Source: Eucommia ulmoides
Taxonomy: Eukaryota > Streptophyta > Magnoliopsida > Garryales > Eucommiaceae
Assembly (NCBI GenBank): GCA_016647705.1
Contig: CM028326.1
Span: 28,159,401-28,223,400, forward strand
Length of the DNA stretch: 64,000 nucleotides
Direction: 5' to 3'
Under the pieces are notes generated by a model. That model had not been told where the DNA came from, did not search any database, and worked only from the letters and a program-made list of their open reading frames with translations. Numbering within the stretch: position 1 is the first letter of the stretch; each line of letters starts with the position of its first letter. Shown one piece after another: positions 34,216 through 46,497 of the stretch. Position numbers and translations under genes: made by a program.

Positions 34216-34400
34216 TCAGCTTGAACGACCGACCGTCTGTTGAAACAGTTGACTGGCAGATTCAGGATGGATGATTTTGAGGTCTTTAGCCTGAACAATC
34301 GATCGCTTGTTAAAACGGTCGACTGGCAAATTCAAGATGAGTGATTTTGAGGTTTTAGGCTTGATGGTCAATCGATTGGATTGACGGTTGATCCTAATTG
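34216..34400. repeat. Short tandem repeat with GATCGxxTGTTxAAACxGT units
   Basis: Three imperfect units of about 70-80 bp combine a CGACCG/CGATCG word, TGTTGAAAC and GACTGGCAGATTCAGGATG. This is the counterpart of the TCGAC tandem tract in the other SIRE-like LTRs. Confidence 0.6.
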
Positions 34401-34648
34401 ACCGCCCGGTCAACTGACTGATTGTCAACGGCTAGAAAATGAGTTGTTGAGGGTACAACCAATTGATCAATGGCATTGTCAGTCAACCAAGTGTGTATTT
34501 TCTGCATATTTAACCAAATTGTTTTTCGAGATCTTTAATCCTAATCTTATACCTTTGAACATTATAAAATCTGATATTATGTTATGGGGTTTTGACTATA
34601 TTTTCAAGAGTATGCTATCTATTTTGAAGATCTCATTATTGTCCATGT

Positions 34649-35388
34649 TAGGGGTGTGCATTGGTTTAGGTAAGGGGGTATTTTGGGTGGATCCGAGACT
34701 CGACCCGAAATGCATGGAGTTAGGTTTTTCAATCTGTTCTCGACTAGTAGTGATAAAGAATTCAATGTTGGCGAGTGGTTTCGGTTGCCGGTTGGAGTGG
34801 TTTTTTTAACCCGTTCTCACCGTTAATGATGTTGCGTATCTCGAAGTCGCCAAAAATTGTTGTTTGTCACCAACGCCGTAACTTACCGTCGAAGATTAAA
34901 TGCATTGAGCCCCAAACCAATGCAATGCAATGAAAGAAAAAAATAAGATTAATCAAATTGGAAGACAAACTGTAAAAATTAGGGTCCTCAAGATGGTTCT
35001 CATGGTAGATGACGAAGAATTGAAGAAGAAAATAATGAGAAGATGAGAATAATGAAGGATAATCGCAGAACTCAAAAGATCAAAAGATTGGAAAGGCGAA
35101 GAACCAGTAGAGAGGCAAAGAACAAGGGCAACCAGGCGAAGAACCACTAGAAGCGGCGTGAAATATGAACAAACAAAACCCTAAAATCCTATTTAAGTTG
35201 GGTTGTTTGGTCAGATCAGATCTTACAAGTTTGGCATGTGAAAACCCGTTATCTGACCCTATACCCAAAAAAATTAACACTTTTAACCTATTTTTTCGAC
35301 TCGCTGGTTTGGAAACCCGCATTTTTTGGACCTGGCCGGTCGAGTTTGGGTAGGTGGGTCGGGTTATACAGATTTTTAAACTCTCCTA
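34649..35388. mobile_element. hAT-like non-autonomous element with 8-bp target duplication
   Basis: Inserted in the LTR remnant. It starts TAGGGGTGTGCATTGG and ends AACTCTCCTA (reverse complement TAGGAGAGTT), so the ends share TAGGnG. It is flanked by GTCCATGT (34641-34648) and GTCCATAT (35389-35396), 7 of 8 matching. An 8-bp duplication and TAGGGGTGTGCA-type ends are characteristic of hAT elements. No transposase ORF. Confidence 0.7.
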
Positions 35389-36129
35389 GTCCATATACTA
35401 TTTAACTCTATGAGATTTACCAGGAAAAATATTTTATATTTTTAAGGGGTTTGAATCAAAAAAAAATTGAGACTAAATGGAGAGTTTTAAAATAGTATTT
35501 TTTTTTTGTCAAACATTTCAGATTTAAAGGGATTTAATATATGCGGTTTTTATATTGACATTTATGAGCTTATCTTTTAAAATATAGATGTTATAGGCAA
35601 TGTTTAAAATTTATATATATTGACCTGCATTTTTGGAAAAATATAATTAAGAACAAGAGTTTTAAATCAACTACTTTTAAAGAGAGAATCATTTTTTGCT
35701 GAAATATATATTTGAGAGAGATTTTTTAAATTCATCGTTTTTGTCACCAATTTTTCCACTATATTCTTATATCTACCATTTTCAAAGAAACTCTGGTGAA
35801 ATATCTCTGATTACTTTACGTGCTCAATATTTTGTGTTTAACATAATATATATCTCTATCTCAGCCTGTAGCAATTTGTTTTAAGAAAAAATGTTTTCTA
35901 TATTTGAATATCCTGAAAATCTTGTGAAATAATTTTTACATCATTATCTGATTACATTATCTTTGTGCTTTAATTGAGTAAAATCATATTTGTATTCTCA
36001 CATAATTCTATCACATAGTATATCTGGACATTAATTGATCATATCTTTTATTAAGGTGGTAGAAACTCATGTGGAAAAAAAATTGTATTTGGTGAGTGTG
36101 ATAGGATTAGACATATTGGGATGGTGTCT

Positions 36130-36400
36130 AATCAAGGTTAGTCTTTAACTTGGTAAAAAGATTGATAAGTTTCATTCTTAGCCTATAAAAGGATTAGGTT
36201 AGTCTTTAGGCTGGTAAAAAAAATAGATATGTTTGACTCTTAGCCTATAAAAGAATTAGTTTAGTCTTTAACCTGGTAAAAAGACAGATTTGTTTGATTC
36301 TTTGCCTGCAAAATAATTAGGTTCTTCCTGAGACTGGTAAAAGGAAATTTGTAAAGATTTGATTCTGAGTCTGATAAAAGAATTAAGTTAGTCCTGAACC
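36130..36400 (+). repeat. ~55-60 bp tandem repeats within LTR remnant
   Basis: Four to five imperfect units of GGTTAGTCTTTAACTTGGT plus AAAAAGA...TTCTTAGCCTATAAAA. The related minus-strand LTRs carry a similar but shorter run. Confidence 0.65.
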
Positions 36401-36707
36401 TATGAAAATTATTGTAAGGTTTTGATTCCTACTTGGGAAAGGAATCAATGTTAGTAGATTACGAAATCCCTATAGAAGCTCAGGAGACTGGACGTAAGCA
36501 AGAGTAGCTTATGAACCAGAATAAATTCATGTGTTTAATTTTTCTTTCCCTACTTATTTGGTTGTACATCTAGTTAAATACGTTTTCATTGTAACTCAAG
36601 ATAACAGCCGGATAGGAAAATTGGTGATTGATTAATTATTAATTTATTTGTTTAAATTTTTATACTACCCAATTCACCTTTCTCTTGGGTAGATCTGTAG
36701 AGTAACA

Positions 36708-38239
36708 AATGTTACCACTGTAGAAGTTGGATTGAAATACAAATTAGTTCAGCCCTTTCATAAACACAACTCCTCTTGAGAATTTACTTGACAGCACCCC
36801 AAAATCTCACCCTCTCTAGTTACACTGGGATGCCCGCATCCTTTACCAGGATTCCCTCTCCCTTACACTGGGCAATCAAACTTCTTTACCGAAGTGCCTT
36901 ATACCCTTTTACTGGGATGTTCACAAACCTTCACCAAGATGTCATACAAAACATTGTCTATTCTGACAAAGATAATTCTCAAAACCGAGAATTACCATGT
37001 TCCACCATAAAAAGCATATTCACTTGGAATTTGCAAATTCCAAGAGTTTCAGCTTCGACACATGTCAAAAAATCAATTCAGAAAAATTATAGTGTGAACT
37101 TCTATGTTTCACTTTGTTGGAAGTTTCATCTGCCATTGGCATCAGTTTCCACCACACGACTTGCACCAACTACTAATTTAATGCTTTTATGCTTCTGTGA
37201 ACCCGCCAATAAAACAAATCCTTTATCTTGGCATCTTCATCAGTCATGCCACAGGACGATCATGCCTTTGAGAGCATCATCTCCTAACCAAGCGTGAGAA
37301 AACACTGTTAGCGTCATTTTTGGAGAAATCTGCCGAACCTGCTCATCTTCTGTGAACCCGCCAATAAAACAAATCCTTTATCTTGGCATCTTCATCAGTC
37401 ATGCCACAAGACGATCATGCCTTTGAGAGCATCATCTCCTAACCAAGCGTGAGAAAACACTGTTAGCGTCATTTTTGGAGAAATCTGCCGAACCTGCTCA
37501 TCTTCCTGGTCAATTTTTTTGAAGGTGCATGTCCTTTGTTTTCTTGTACCATTAGACTGATGTTTGAAAATAGCTCCCCCTATCAGTACAATACTCTCCA
37601 GTTTGTACAACTCACTAGCCTTCCGTTATGAATATTCTCTTACGTCGTTAGCTACTCAACTCCAACTTCAGTTTGTTGAGAGGAATACTCTCAGGTGCAT
37701 GACAATGAAAATTGCTCCGCTGACTCAACCTTTCTCTAATACGAATTATTGGGAATCAAACAATCATAATAGACCGCTCCTGAGATAACCGCGATGCCTG
37801 ACAAGAGGACCATCTTCTACGCTACATATATAAAAAAAACGCGAACCATTGATGTTAACTAAACAACTATATACATAGGTGAACCAAGGTGATTTAGGTA
37901 CTGATGCGAACTATTACGTGCCTTGCTTATGGGTAGTTGTAGGCGAAGGATGTGCGCTAACTTCATAGCAGAGAATGGAAACACTACACCATAAAGCTAG
38001 GAGTAAGACTAAGCTATGCGAGAAAAAAAACTCTTAGAAGATCTTACGAGAAGGGTGTTGTAGTTTGTGCTTATTCACTATTTCTCTATGATCCTAGAAG
38101 TGGGCTCATAGAAATAAAACAAATAAGGTGAGCGTTTAGTGAACTGTTAAGTGTCCCATTTCGACTCATAACACAATGCGAAAGTTATGCGCTAAGTTAG
38201 GCTTAAGCGAATGAGAAGAAGCCGAAGGCTAAGAAGCCA
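36708..38239. repeat. Unclassified retroelement-like sequence
   Basis: On the minus strand the end ATCCAACTTCTACAGTGGTAAC resembles (as CCAACTTCTACA then GTGGTAAC) an LTR end followed by a primer site, and repeated CCCAGTGTAAGG/CCTGGTAAAGG words recall copia LTRs. The open frame 36776-37297 and others show no known domain. It contains the tandem duplication at 37192-37501. Family uncertain. Confidence 0.4.
37192..37501. repeat. 155-bp tandem duplication
   Basis: The segment from CTTCTGTGAACCCGCC to CGAACCTGCTCAT occurs twice in direct succession (37192-37346, 37347-37501), nearly identical (one visible G/A difference near 37254/37409). The high identity indicates a recent event. Confidence 0.9.
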
Positions 38240-38830
38240 TCGTAAGTTTGCTAGGGGAGATGCACGTGTCAAGTTCATTCCCTAGCCCAAGGATTAGTCA
38301 CACAAATGCAAAATCCACACACAAGAGATTTAACATGGTTCAACCAACAATTTATCTACGTTCGCGGAGGAAAACCAATTCCCTTATATCAATAGGAATT
38401 ACAAGGGATGAGAATCTCCATATTCTTAGCTTACCCACTCAATTCTCTCCCTATCAAACTCTCTATTTATATTTATTCACTGCACGAGCATATATCTCTC
38501 TCTTCGAAGGCTCACTCGTGGTCTCTCCTTGGTCATGGCCGAATGCCCTCGTCTTTCTCTCTCAAATGTTACATCTTGCCTTTGATTCATATAAACTAAT
38601 GAATTTGAAGCCTATTTATAATCTGAGAGAATGAAAAACCGGAATTCAAGAAAAGTCCAAAACGGGTTTTATTGTTCACGCGTACGCAGTTTACTATTCA
38701 CACGAAATTCACTTTTCACACGTATTTGACTATTCATCATTGACGGAATTGCGTACTATTCACATGTATGACACTATTCACGCTTACATCGTTATTCACT
38801 CAATGAAAATATCAAGACAATACCTAACAA
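38240..38830 (+). repeat. LTR-like remnant
   Basis: Contains TTTAACATGGTTCAACCAAC and CTACGTTCGCGGAGG, words typical of copia LTRs (ACGTGGTTCGG / TACGTCCACGG), and ends with the CTATTCAC repeats and ATCAAGACAATACCTAACA shared with 33591-33790. Confidence 0.5.
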
Positions 38831-40539
38831 AAGTTTAATTAAGTTTGTACTTTATTCTTATACTAGCGTATATCTCGTGCAAGAAAATATGGATGTGAAA
38901 AATGAACTTTAAAATATTTTTAAAATTTATTTTGACATCATTTAAAATTTAATCAATTATTGATTAATAATGATGATAGTTTATTCAAGAAACACAAAAG
39001 TCATACCAAGAATAAGGGAATACTTCATCAAAATAATAAGAAAAAAAGTATAAAATAAAAAACTAAACATGAACTTAAAACTCAACAAATTTGGAGGAAA
39101 ATAATTTTAACTTTTAACAAATCAAATAATGGCTTGAAAGAAAATTGTTCATTGAAGAAATCAAAACAAATGAGAGAAAAGACATATGAAAAAGTACATT
39201 ATTTCCTTTATAATAATTTATTAAAAAATTTAAGCGACCGATGTTTGAAAAAAAATGTATATTTACTGTTTTATCGTAAGATAATCATCTCACAAAATTT
39301 ACATTTTGTTTCAAGTTGATCCAGTTAACTAATTTCGATCAATTTGTCATTGAATTAACACATTAGAGTTTCAACGGTGCAAAATACAAAATCAAATAAT
39401 TTTTTATACTTCAAAGTTATCTCATAAGCAAGTCATTTGACTAATTTTGTCGATAAAATTGACCGCAATCAGTCAATTCGATCCAATTGATACAAAAAAT
39501 AAATTCAAAATGTTACTTGTAAAAAGAGTAATTCGATGGACCCTAAAGCCCATACATTAAATAAAGGTATTTATATCCTACTTTTTTTAAACGTTCACTA
39601 TCACCGTCACTTCCACCGAACACAATCGTCATTGCATAAAAATCGCGACCACTTACCACCACTCATTTTTATAGCAATCATTCATCACCTCCACAAAAAA
39701 ATTATTACTACCACAAGAAATATTTATTATCATGTCACCAGCACTACAAATATTTATTAGGAAAAATTAAAGAGAACCTCACTTTTACCATTAAAATTAA
39801 AATGAGTCACTACTTGCAAACTCATATTGAGAAAGCACCACCTATATATTTATTATTTAAGATAAACCTAAATAAATATTCTCTCATTACATCAATTGCA
39901 ACATAATAAATGGGGGGATACAAATATTATTACCCAACAACAATATTAATAGCAACATAATGAATGAGGAGATTCAAATGTTATCGCACAGCAACAATGT
40001 CAATATCAACATAATGAATGAGGGATATAAATGTTATTGTATAACAAACAATTACCATATGTCAATTGAATTTTTTTCCAAGCTTAAATGGTTATATGGG
40101 TATAATAATGAATTAGAAATGGGTCTTGGGGCCATGATACTAGAACCATTGTCGATCACCACAAAAAAATATTTTTTATTGTCGCCACCAACACAACGAA
40201 ACATTCACCATCACCCCACCACAGTAAAAAATAAAAACAACAACAATAAAAACCTACATGCACTAGAACACCAAACAATATATAGTTTCATCATAAATAA
40301 AAACAACAATAAATTAACATAAAATTTTACAATATCAAAATCACAACAAATTTGAATGATATACAAATTGAAAAACAATAATAAGAAATTTGCCTCAAAA
40401 CAAAATTAAAGTAACCACATATTTACACCAAATTGGCAATAACATAAATTTAAATACGTGTAACAAACTTTGATAAATGGACAACAAATATATAATAAAC
40501 TATGAGAAAAAAAAATAAAACAATTTGGAAACGAGATCT
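38831..40539. other. AT-rich intergenic DNA, no gene seen
   Basis: Small ORFs at 39134-39319, 39536-39760 and 39960-40322 are low-complexity (Lys/Asn/His-rich) and have no recognisable domain. Confidence 0.55.
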
Positions 40540-40831
40540 AGAGATCTTAAGAGAGAGAGAGAGGGGGGGGGGGGACTGACCAAATTTGTTCGATCTGGTT
40601 GAAACCATTGAACAAGGCAGTGGTAGCGTGCGGTGAAGACAGTGAGGACGTCTTGCTCGTAGGCGAGCCATGGGGTAGACATCTTGCTCGTCCGCAAGGC
40701 ATGGTGTGAATGTCTTGCCCATCGTCGAGATATAGCACGGTGAAGACAGCAAGGACATATTGCTCGGCGGCCTGAATGCCTGGCAAAACTGGTGAACTTG
40801 GGTGAATCCGTTGTAGCCTCCAATGACCACT
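40540..40831. other. GC-richer patch with repeated CTTGCTCGT words
   Basis: A 12-base G run (40563-40574) follows GAGA repeats. The words GTCTTGCTCGTAGGCGAGCC and ATCTTGCTCGTCCGCAAGG recur. Three overlapping minus-strand ORFs of 107-128 codons exist, but none shows a domain. Confidence 0.35.
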
Positions 40832-41285
40832 TAGGTGGTGTTTGGTTGATGTTTCTACTTTTAATAAATTAAGATGGGATGAGATGAAATGAGAATTCTG
40901 TTTTCGTTTTGGAATATTCCAAAAATAGAACATGTTTGGTGAACACTATTATTATGAAATTCTTTCTTTTAATTTATGAGGAAAAAAAAAAACATGTTTG
41001 GTTTCAACATTTGTTCTTTTTTTTTTTTAAATGTATGGTGGTCACAAGGGGTGGTGGTGATATTTTTCTTTAAATATATGGTGGTTGGCTGTGTGGTGGT
41101 GGCTGGAGGATAGTTATGAGAAAAAATTTGTGAGTGTAAATAAGAATCAACATTTTTTTTTCTCAAATCCTCAAGTAATTCAGAAAATAGTCTTCAATTA
41201 CTTTTCAAAATTTTGGGAATAGAAACGTGTTACCAAATGTGTTTCTGTTCCAAAATTTTAGGAGTGAGAACAAGAATCAAGAAAC
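40832..41285. repeat. Dispersed MITE-like repeat, copy 2
   Basis: Begins GGTGGTGTTTGGTTGATG; the reverse complement of its end is GTCCCCATTTGTTTAGTATT, so the ends are inverted. The interior shares TTTTGGAATATTCC, TTTTAATTTATGAGGAA and CAAAATTTTGGGAATAGAAA with the other copies. Target duplication unresolved. Confidence 0.65.
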
Positions 41286-42599
41286 ATAAATACTAAACAA
41301 ATGGGGACTAGTTTCTCCTTTTATTATTATTATTATTATTTTGGGTAAACAAAGCGGTGGCTCATTCTCTCAATGAGTGGGAATTAGGATTTTTATGTTA
41401 TTAAAGAAAATATTAGTTTTGGAATATCAATTTTAACTAATAAATTTTATAAAGCACTATTTTGTAAAAAAAAAAAAAAAAAATGGACTTTGAGTCTATC
41501 AATTTTTTTTTTAAATGAGACTACTTCCAATTATTCTCCCAAAAAAAAAAATTATTAAAGGACAAACAAAATCCAAGCTTTTAAGGGTGCAAAGTATGAC
41601 TTGGCCTTGATATTCTAATAAGTAATTTTTGACATTTGGATATTTAAGTCACGTGTTAATGCACACGTATGAAGTAAACCTTATTGGGGGGACCCCCCAT
41701 TATTGAGAAGTTGGTGTGTAAATAAAAGCAACAAGAAAATGGAGGAATCTTTGTCCAAGAACCAAAATTTATGAGCATCTACACCTCCATTTCGGATCAC
41801 CCTTTTAGGTTTTGGTCTTTGCTCAAGTAAAGTAGCAAATTTGAGGGCTAATTTGGTAATTCACCACTTTTCTATTTTTAAATAAAAAATTGGTCAATTA
41901 TTTCCTTTTTTGCCTTTTTTTTTTGTTCGTTATTAATGTAATGTGTAATAAATTGTTTGTTTGTTTTTTTGTATTTATAAAAATAATTTATTTCATTGTA
42001 ATTTAAAAATATTGATTTATATATATTGTTTGTGAAAAAATAGTTTGATTTGATTCGAGAATAATTTTGGAATTAGAGAAAACATTGTCAGTAATTATCC
42101 GAGTCAAGAAACAGTGTTTAATAATATTTAATAATTATTTTTATATAATTTTAAAATATAATTAATAAATGACTTTAAATAATCTAGTTTATGTTATACA
42201 TACGTAGACGTTACATAATAGTTAATATTATGAATATAAGAAAAATTATATATTTGGTCCCTAAAGTATGGGTGGATTATAAGAAAAATTATATTTTTTG
42301 TCACTAAAGTAATAGTGGATATCTATGTGGATCCCGATATTTGTCGAATAACACATTCGATCCTCGAGTTTCCCGTTTGTTTCAACCTTATGAAACTTAC
42401 AACGTTATCAATGATTTTAAACGAAAATGAATTGTGCAGAACATGTGATTTTCTAATAAAGATATTTTTTATCATTTCATCAATTTCTAAATTTAGGACG
42501 TTTTCTTCTAACAACAATTCAGTTTTCTCTCTCTCATTCTTCAATCAAATCATTGTTAAAGAAAGATTAACAAAAAATATCTTAAGTTTAGTAGAGTAA
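41286..42599. other. AT-rich intergenic DNA, no gene seen
   Basis: No supported gene. A small ORF pair at 42315-42599 (plus) and 42323-42544 (minus) overlaps and has no domain. A GGGGGGACCCCCC palindrome lies near 41685. Confidence 0.5.
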
Positions 42600-43516
42600 T
42601 AATTGACAGTAATTATTATATTGATTAACTATACCCTTGGAATCATAATAATCTTAGATTCGAGATCCGATTCGATGATGGAAATCTACAGTTGCCGTAT
42701 TGAGAAATATTGGCAATAATTCATGTGACCAATATTTGTAGCTTATGCAATTAAGTGCCAATCTTTGTGGGCAACCATACATTGATATGATAATGTGAGA
42801 AACTATAAATTGGGGATTAAAAGCAACAATAATATGTGTGTTTATTTGTTTGCCTATAGCTCCATGTTAGGTTATGTCATTTGAAAGGCAATGAATCCAT
42901 TTTAGGGCAAACATACAAAAACCATTCTTCCTATGAAAATAATACAATAATAAAAAAACATCCCACTTGTGATGTGATGTGTGGGGATATTTGAGTAATT
43001 TTGAAAAATAAAATTTAAATTATTTTAAAAATTGTGTATGATTTTATTAATAATATATGTCGGCGTACGCTAAAATGACATTTGGTCCATGCATTTGCTT
43101 ATATTTTACAAAAATGAGAATATAAACAAAGAAGAGATAGAATTTGATTAAAAAATTAGAATAAAAATTTTAAAAACATGAATGTTTTAGGATGCACATG
43201 TTTGAATGGAAAAAAAAAATAATGAATATAAAATGATTTTTTTTTTGTCTAGTATTGATGAAAATTGGAGGTAAAAATTTGCACAATTCTCTAAATAATT
43301 TTTTTATCACTACCAATTTGAGATGAAATGAAAGAAAACTAAAGAATAATTGTTAAAAAAAAAATATTATATTTATAATTATATCCTTGAATAATTGTTT
43401 TTCGTCTCATTTTTTCTCCAAACCAAATGAATGTATATGTGTGTTTATATATGTATATATACTACTTTTTTCTTTTTTTACAATCCATCAATCAAAAAAC
43501 ACTATGAAAAATAAGA

Positions 43517-43935
43517 TGCCATTTGGTTAGTATTTCTATTTTATTGTTTTTACTTCCAATAAACTGGGATGTGAATTTTATTTTATTTTTAGAATATTTC
43601 AAGAATAGAAATATGTTTGATAACAACTATTATCTTGAAATTATTTCTTTCAATTTATGAGAATAAAACCAAAGGAATACGTTTAGTTACATTTATTTTA
43701 TTTTTTTAAATATATGACGATAAATATATATACATATTTGAGTGATGGTGGTAGAAATAATTTTGTGGGAGTAAATAGAAATCAACATTTTTTTTTGTTT
43801 TTCAAATTATTAAGGAACTCGGAAAACACTCTCAATATTTTGAAAATATAAATCTATTTTTGTATATTAATCTCAAAATTTTAGAAACGAAAACAAAATT
43901 AGGGAACGAAAACAATTAACCAAAAGAGGCCTAAA
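43517..43935. repeat. Dispersed MITE-like repeat, copy 3
   Basis: Begins GCCATTTGGTTAGTATTTCT and ends CAAAAGAGGC (reverse complement GCCTCTTTTGGTTAATTG), so inverted ends of about 15-20 bp are visible. The interior shares AATAAACTGGGATG and TCAATTTATGAGAATA with copy 1. Confidence 0.7.
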
Positions 43936-44159
43936 TTTCATTTCACAAGGATTTAAATAGTATCATTCTCATTTTTTTCCACTTCAATTTTTTCATCCTT
44001 CTAACCAAATATGCCCTCAATCTTCTTTTTATTTTAATTAAAAAATAAAAAATAAATGCTTTACTTTACCTTTACAAGTTCCAAAAGTAGGAGGCTTCAT
44101 ATCATACAAATACTACCATATCAACCTCATAATTAAAAAGGTACAAAAGTTTAAAGCAA

Positions 44160-44510
44160 CAACTGCACGAATCTCAATTGCAGGTAACTGAAGTCCAATA
44201 CAAGCAAAGCTCCCCGATTGGGTAAGTCGGAGCCCCACCGTAATAACCTAGGGATGAAACACAATCAAAGAAAAGTGGTCAACATCTGCGGTGGGTGTGA
44301 AATAGAAGAGGAGCCCCCACAAAGTGTTCCCTAAGGGGTTAACACTAATATAAGCCGGTGGGCCCACGCTAACTCTGCCCCCTAAGCCCTCAGCATTAGG
44401 ACAAAGCCCCTAATCCTCCCCTATTGACTCCTAACCCACAGACCAGAAGCTTGTTTCTCAAACAAAACACACCTCCCCCCCCCCCCCGCCACCCCCCTTC
44501 TCTCCTTAAA
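44160..44510. other. GC-rich, non-repetitive patch of unknown function
   Basis: Some 350 bases stand out from AT-rich surroundings, with CTCCCCGATTGGGTAAGTCGG, written in parts CTCCCCGATTGGG and TAAGTCGG, then AGCCGGTGGGCCCACGC and a 12-base C run (44476-44487). No ORF longer than background, no tRNA or snRNA signature that I recognise. It could be a degenerate promoter, an RNA gene or transposon sequence. Confidence 0.35.
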
Positions 44511-46497
44511 CCTTAAATATTGTTCTCTCTACATATATACACTTTCTTTTTTTTTGGGTTATAGGGTCTACCTATGTTGACTAATTATTTTATTTTAAAG
44601 ATGTATTTTTCTAAATTTACCTGGTATATTCATAATTAAATTTAAAATTTAATTTTTTGAACATCTATCAGGAGAGTCGAATCTTGATTAATAAGAATAT
44701 GAAGTATATTTTCTTGTCAACTAGCTAACACATCTTGAGTATGCATATCCAAGACGGTATATTCAATGTAGTTTGAGATTTATGATCATTTAGTGTCTCA
44801 AATAATTAGTCCAACTTTATAATTATACGTTGCATTTATAGTTTAGTTAATATTTAGTTTAGTTGAATTTTCAAATTTATAAGTGCACCAAATTAATAAA
44901 GTGATTACAAAAAATAATTAGTAAAGTACATGCATAATACTGAAAAGATACAAAATATAATTTAACTCAATTATTTTGGACGTGAAGATGTAAAGTTTTT
45001 AAGCGGATTTTTTTCTTAAAAAAAAAATCGTAGTTGAATCTCATCCATCCATTCCCCTCAAATCAATTCAGACTGTCGAGGAAAATAAATTTTGAATTCA
45101 TTTTGATTTATTAATAGATATAATAATTGTTGGTTAATTTAGAAAATTTCAAACAGAGACAACAATGTGTATTGTAAATTAAGAATTTAATAATAGATGT
45201 AATATTTTAATGCATAATTCACTAGGACCACTTTGGAAATATTGTCATTTTCCTATATAATTGTCCTAGATCAATAAAAATAGACTTTCATATTATTTTG
45301 TTTTTTCTTAATTTAACCAATTTCTCATGAAAGGAAAGAGGGGATAAAGGAACCGTGTGTTGATTGTCCTCGAAATGTAACTTTTCTTCTTCCGGATTCA
45401 TGAAGTGTTTCTTTCAGAGTTAAACTTTCATTGGTCCATATTTCAAGAAAAAATATCTCTTGTTTATCATTGTAATTTTCATAACGATGACTAATAAATT
45501 TTCAAAAATAAAATAAATAAATAAATAAACGAAAGTCTCAAAAAAAATATTTAAGGTTTTCAACTTTGTTTTTTTAATTATTTTTTAAAATACTTATATT
45601 TTCTCACAAAACTACTACATTGGGAAAAAAAAAAACTAATTAATTAAAAAAATAAAAATAGTAATGATAATTAATTATGTATCAATAAATGAAGACATCT
45701 TCTTTTTAAATGTCATTAGATTAATTTGAGAGAATAGTTGATTTTTCACCTAAAAAATTCAAATCAGTTGAGTTTAATTACAGATTCTACCCTTTAAATT
45801 TTATACACACTTTATTAGTCATTTTTTATTTATTGATTATTTTTAACACTTATAAATTTGAGAATCGATATAATGTCTTAATACACGAGAAATCCACATA
45901 TTCCGAATTCACAATCTTTATTAATTAAAATAAATTTACTATTAACATTACATATTAAATACATATATATTGATTTAGTTAATTTTTATTGTTGATAATC
46001 CAATTGTCAATAAGTCAAATATATGATTTTTATGTTGAATTTTATCGGCTATGACATGCCTATTATTAAATCAGCAAAAAATGAGATTTTAACGATTGAT
46101 ATTTAAGTTTAATGAAATGACAATAATTATTATATTGGTCAATTATACCATTGAAATCGAAATAATCTTATATTCAATCCGGTTCCATCATGAAAATCTA
46201 CATTTGTCCTATTGGGAAAATAGTGGTAGTAATTCATGTGACCAATATTTGTAGCTTATGCAATAAAGTGCCTATCATTGTGGGTAACCATACATACATA
46301 ACATGAGAAACTATAAATTGGGGAGTTGAAGCAACAATAAAATGTGCATTTATTTGTTTGCCTATAACTCCCTGTTAGGCTTTATCATTTGAAAGGTAAT
46401 GAATCCATTTGGGGCCAAACATAAAAAACCATTCTTCTTATGAAAATAATGCAAAAATAAAAATATACCAATGTAGTTTGAGATTTATGATCATTTA

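Larger units (their letters stand above)
33875..36707 (+). mobile_element. Diverged SIRE/copia-like LTR remnant
   Basis: Begins TGTTGATGTTTTTATAAAAC. It is colinear with the reverse complement of 9137-11244: the GGTAAAAACAACTCAAT block, TCGAC-type repeats (34216-34440), AGCCTATAAAAGGATTAGG repeats (36130-36400), a GGAGACTGGACGTAAGCAAG block and the end CCCAATTCACCTTTCTCTTG then GGTAG...AGTAACA. No primer site follows directly. It is interrupted by the hAT-like element at 34649-35388. It is more diverged than the paired LTRs and hence older. Confidence 0.65.
42600..46120. repeat. Unit A of an old tandem segmental duplication
   Basis: Two blocks, 42600-42940 and 44760-46090, match unit B (46121-46470 and 46471-48740) in order and orientation. 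Examples are CAATATTTGTAGCTTATGCA, ACTATAAATTGGGG, ATGTAGTTTGAGATTTATGA and TATGATTTTTATGTTGAATT. The middle 1.8 kb (42945-44760), including a MITE-like copy and a GC-rich patch, is absent from unit B. No gene is recognised in either unit. Confidence 0.8.

Noticed and set aside
36776-37297. 173-codon plus-strand ORF
   Set aside because: Runs into a tandem duplication, has no recognisable domain and the surrounding sequence looks like an LTR remnant in the opposite orientation.
41680-41697. GGGGGGACCCCCC palindrome as terminator hairpin
   Set aside because: Isolated, no transcript or gene beside it; rho-independent terminators do not apply to plant nuclear genes.
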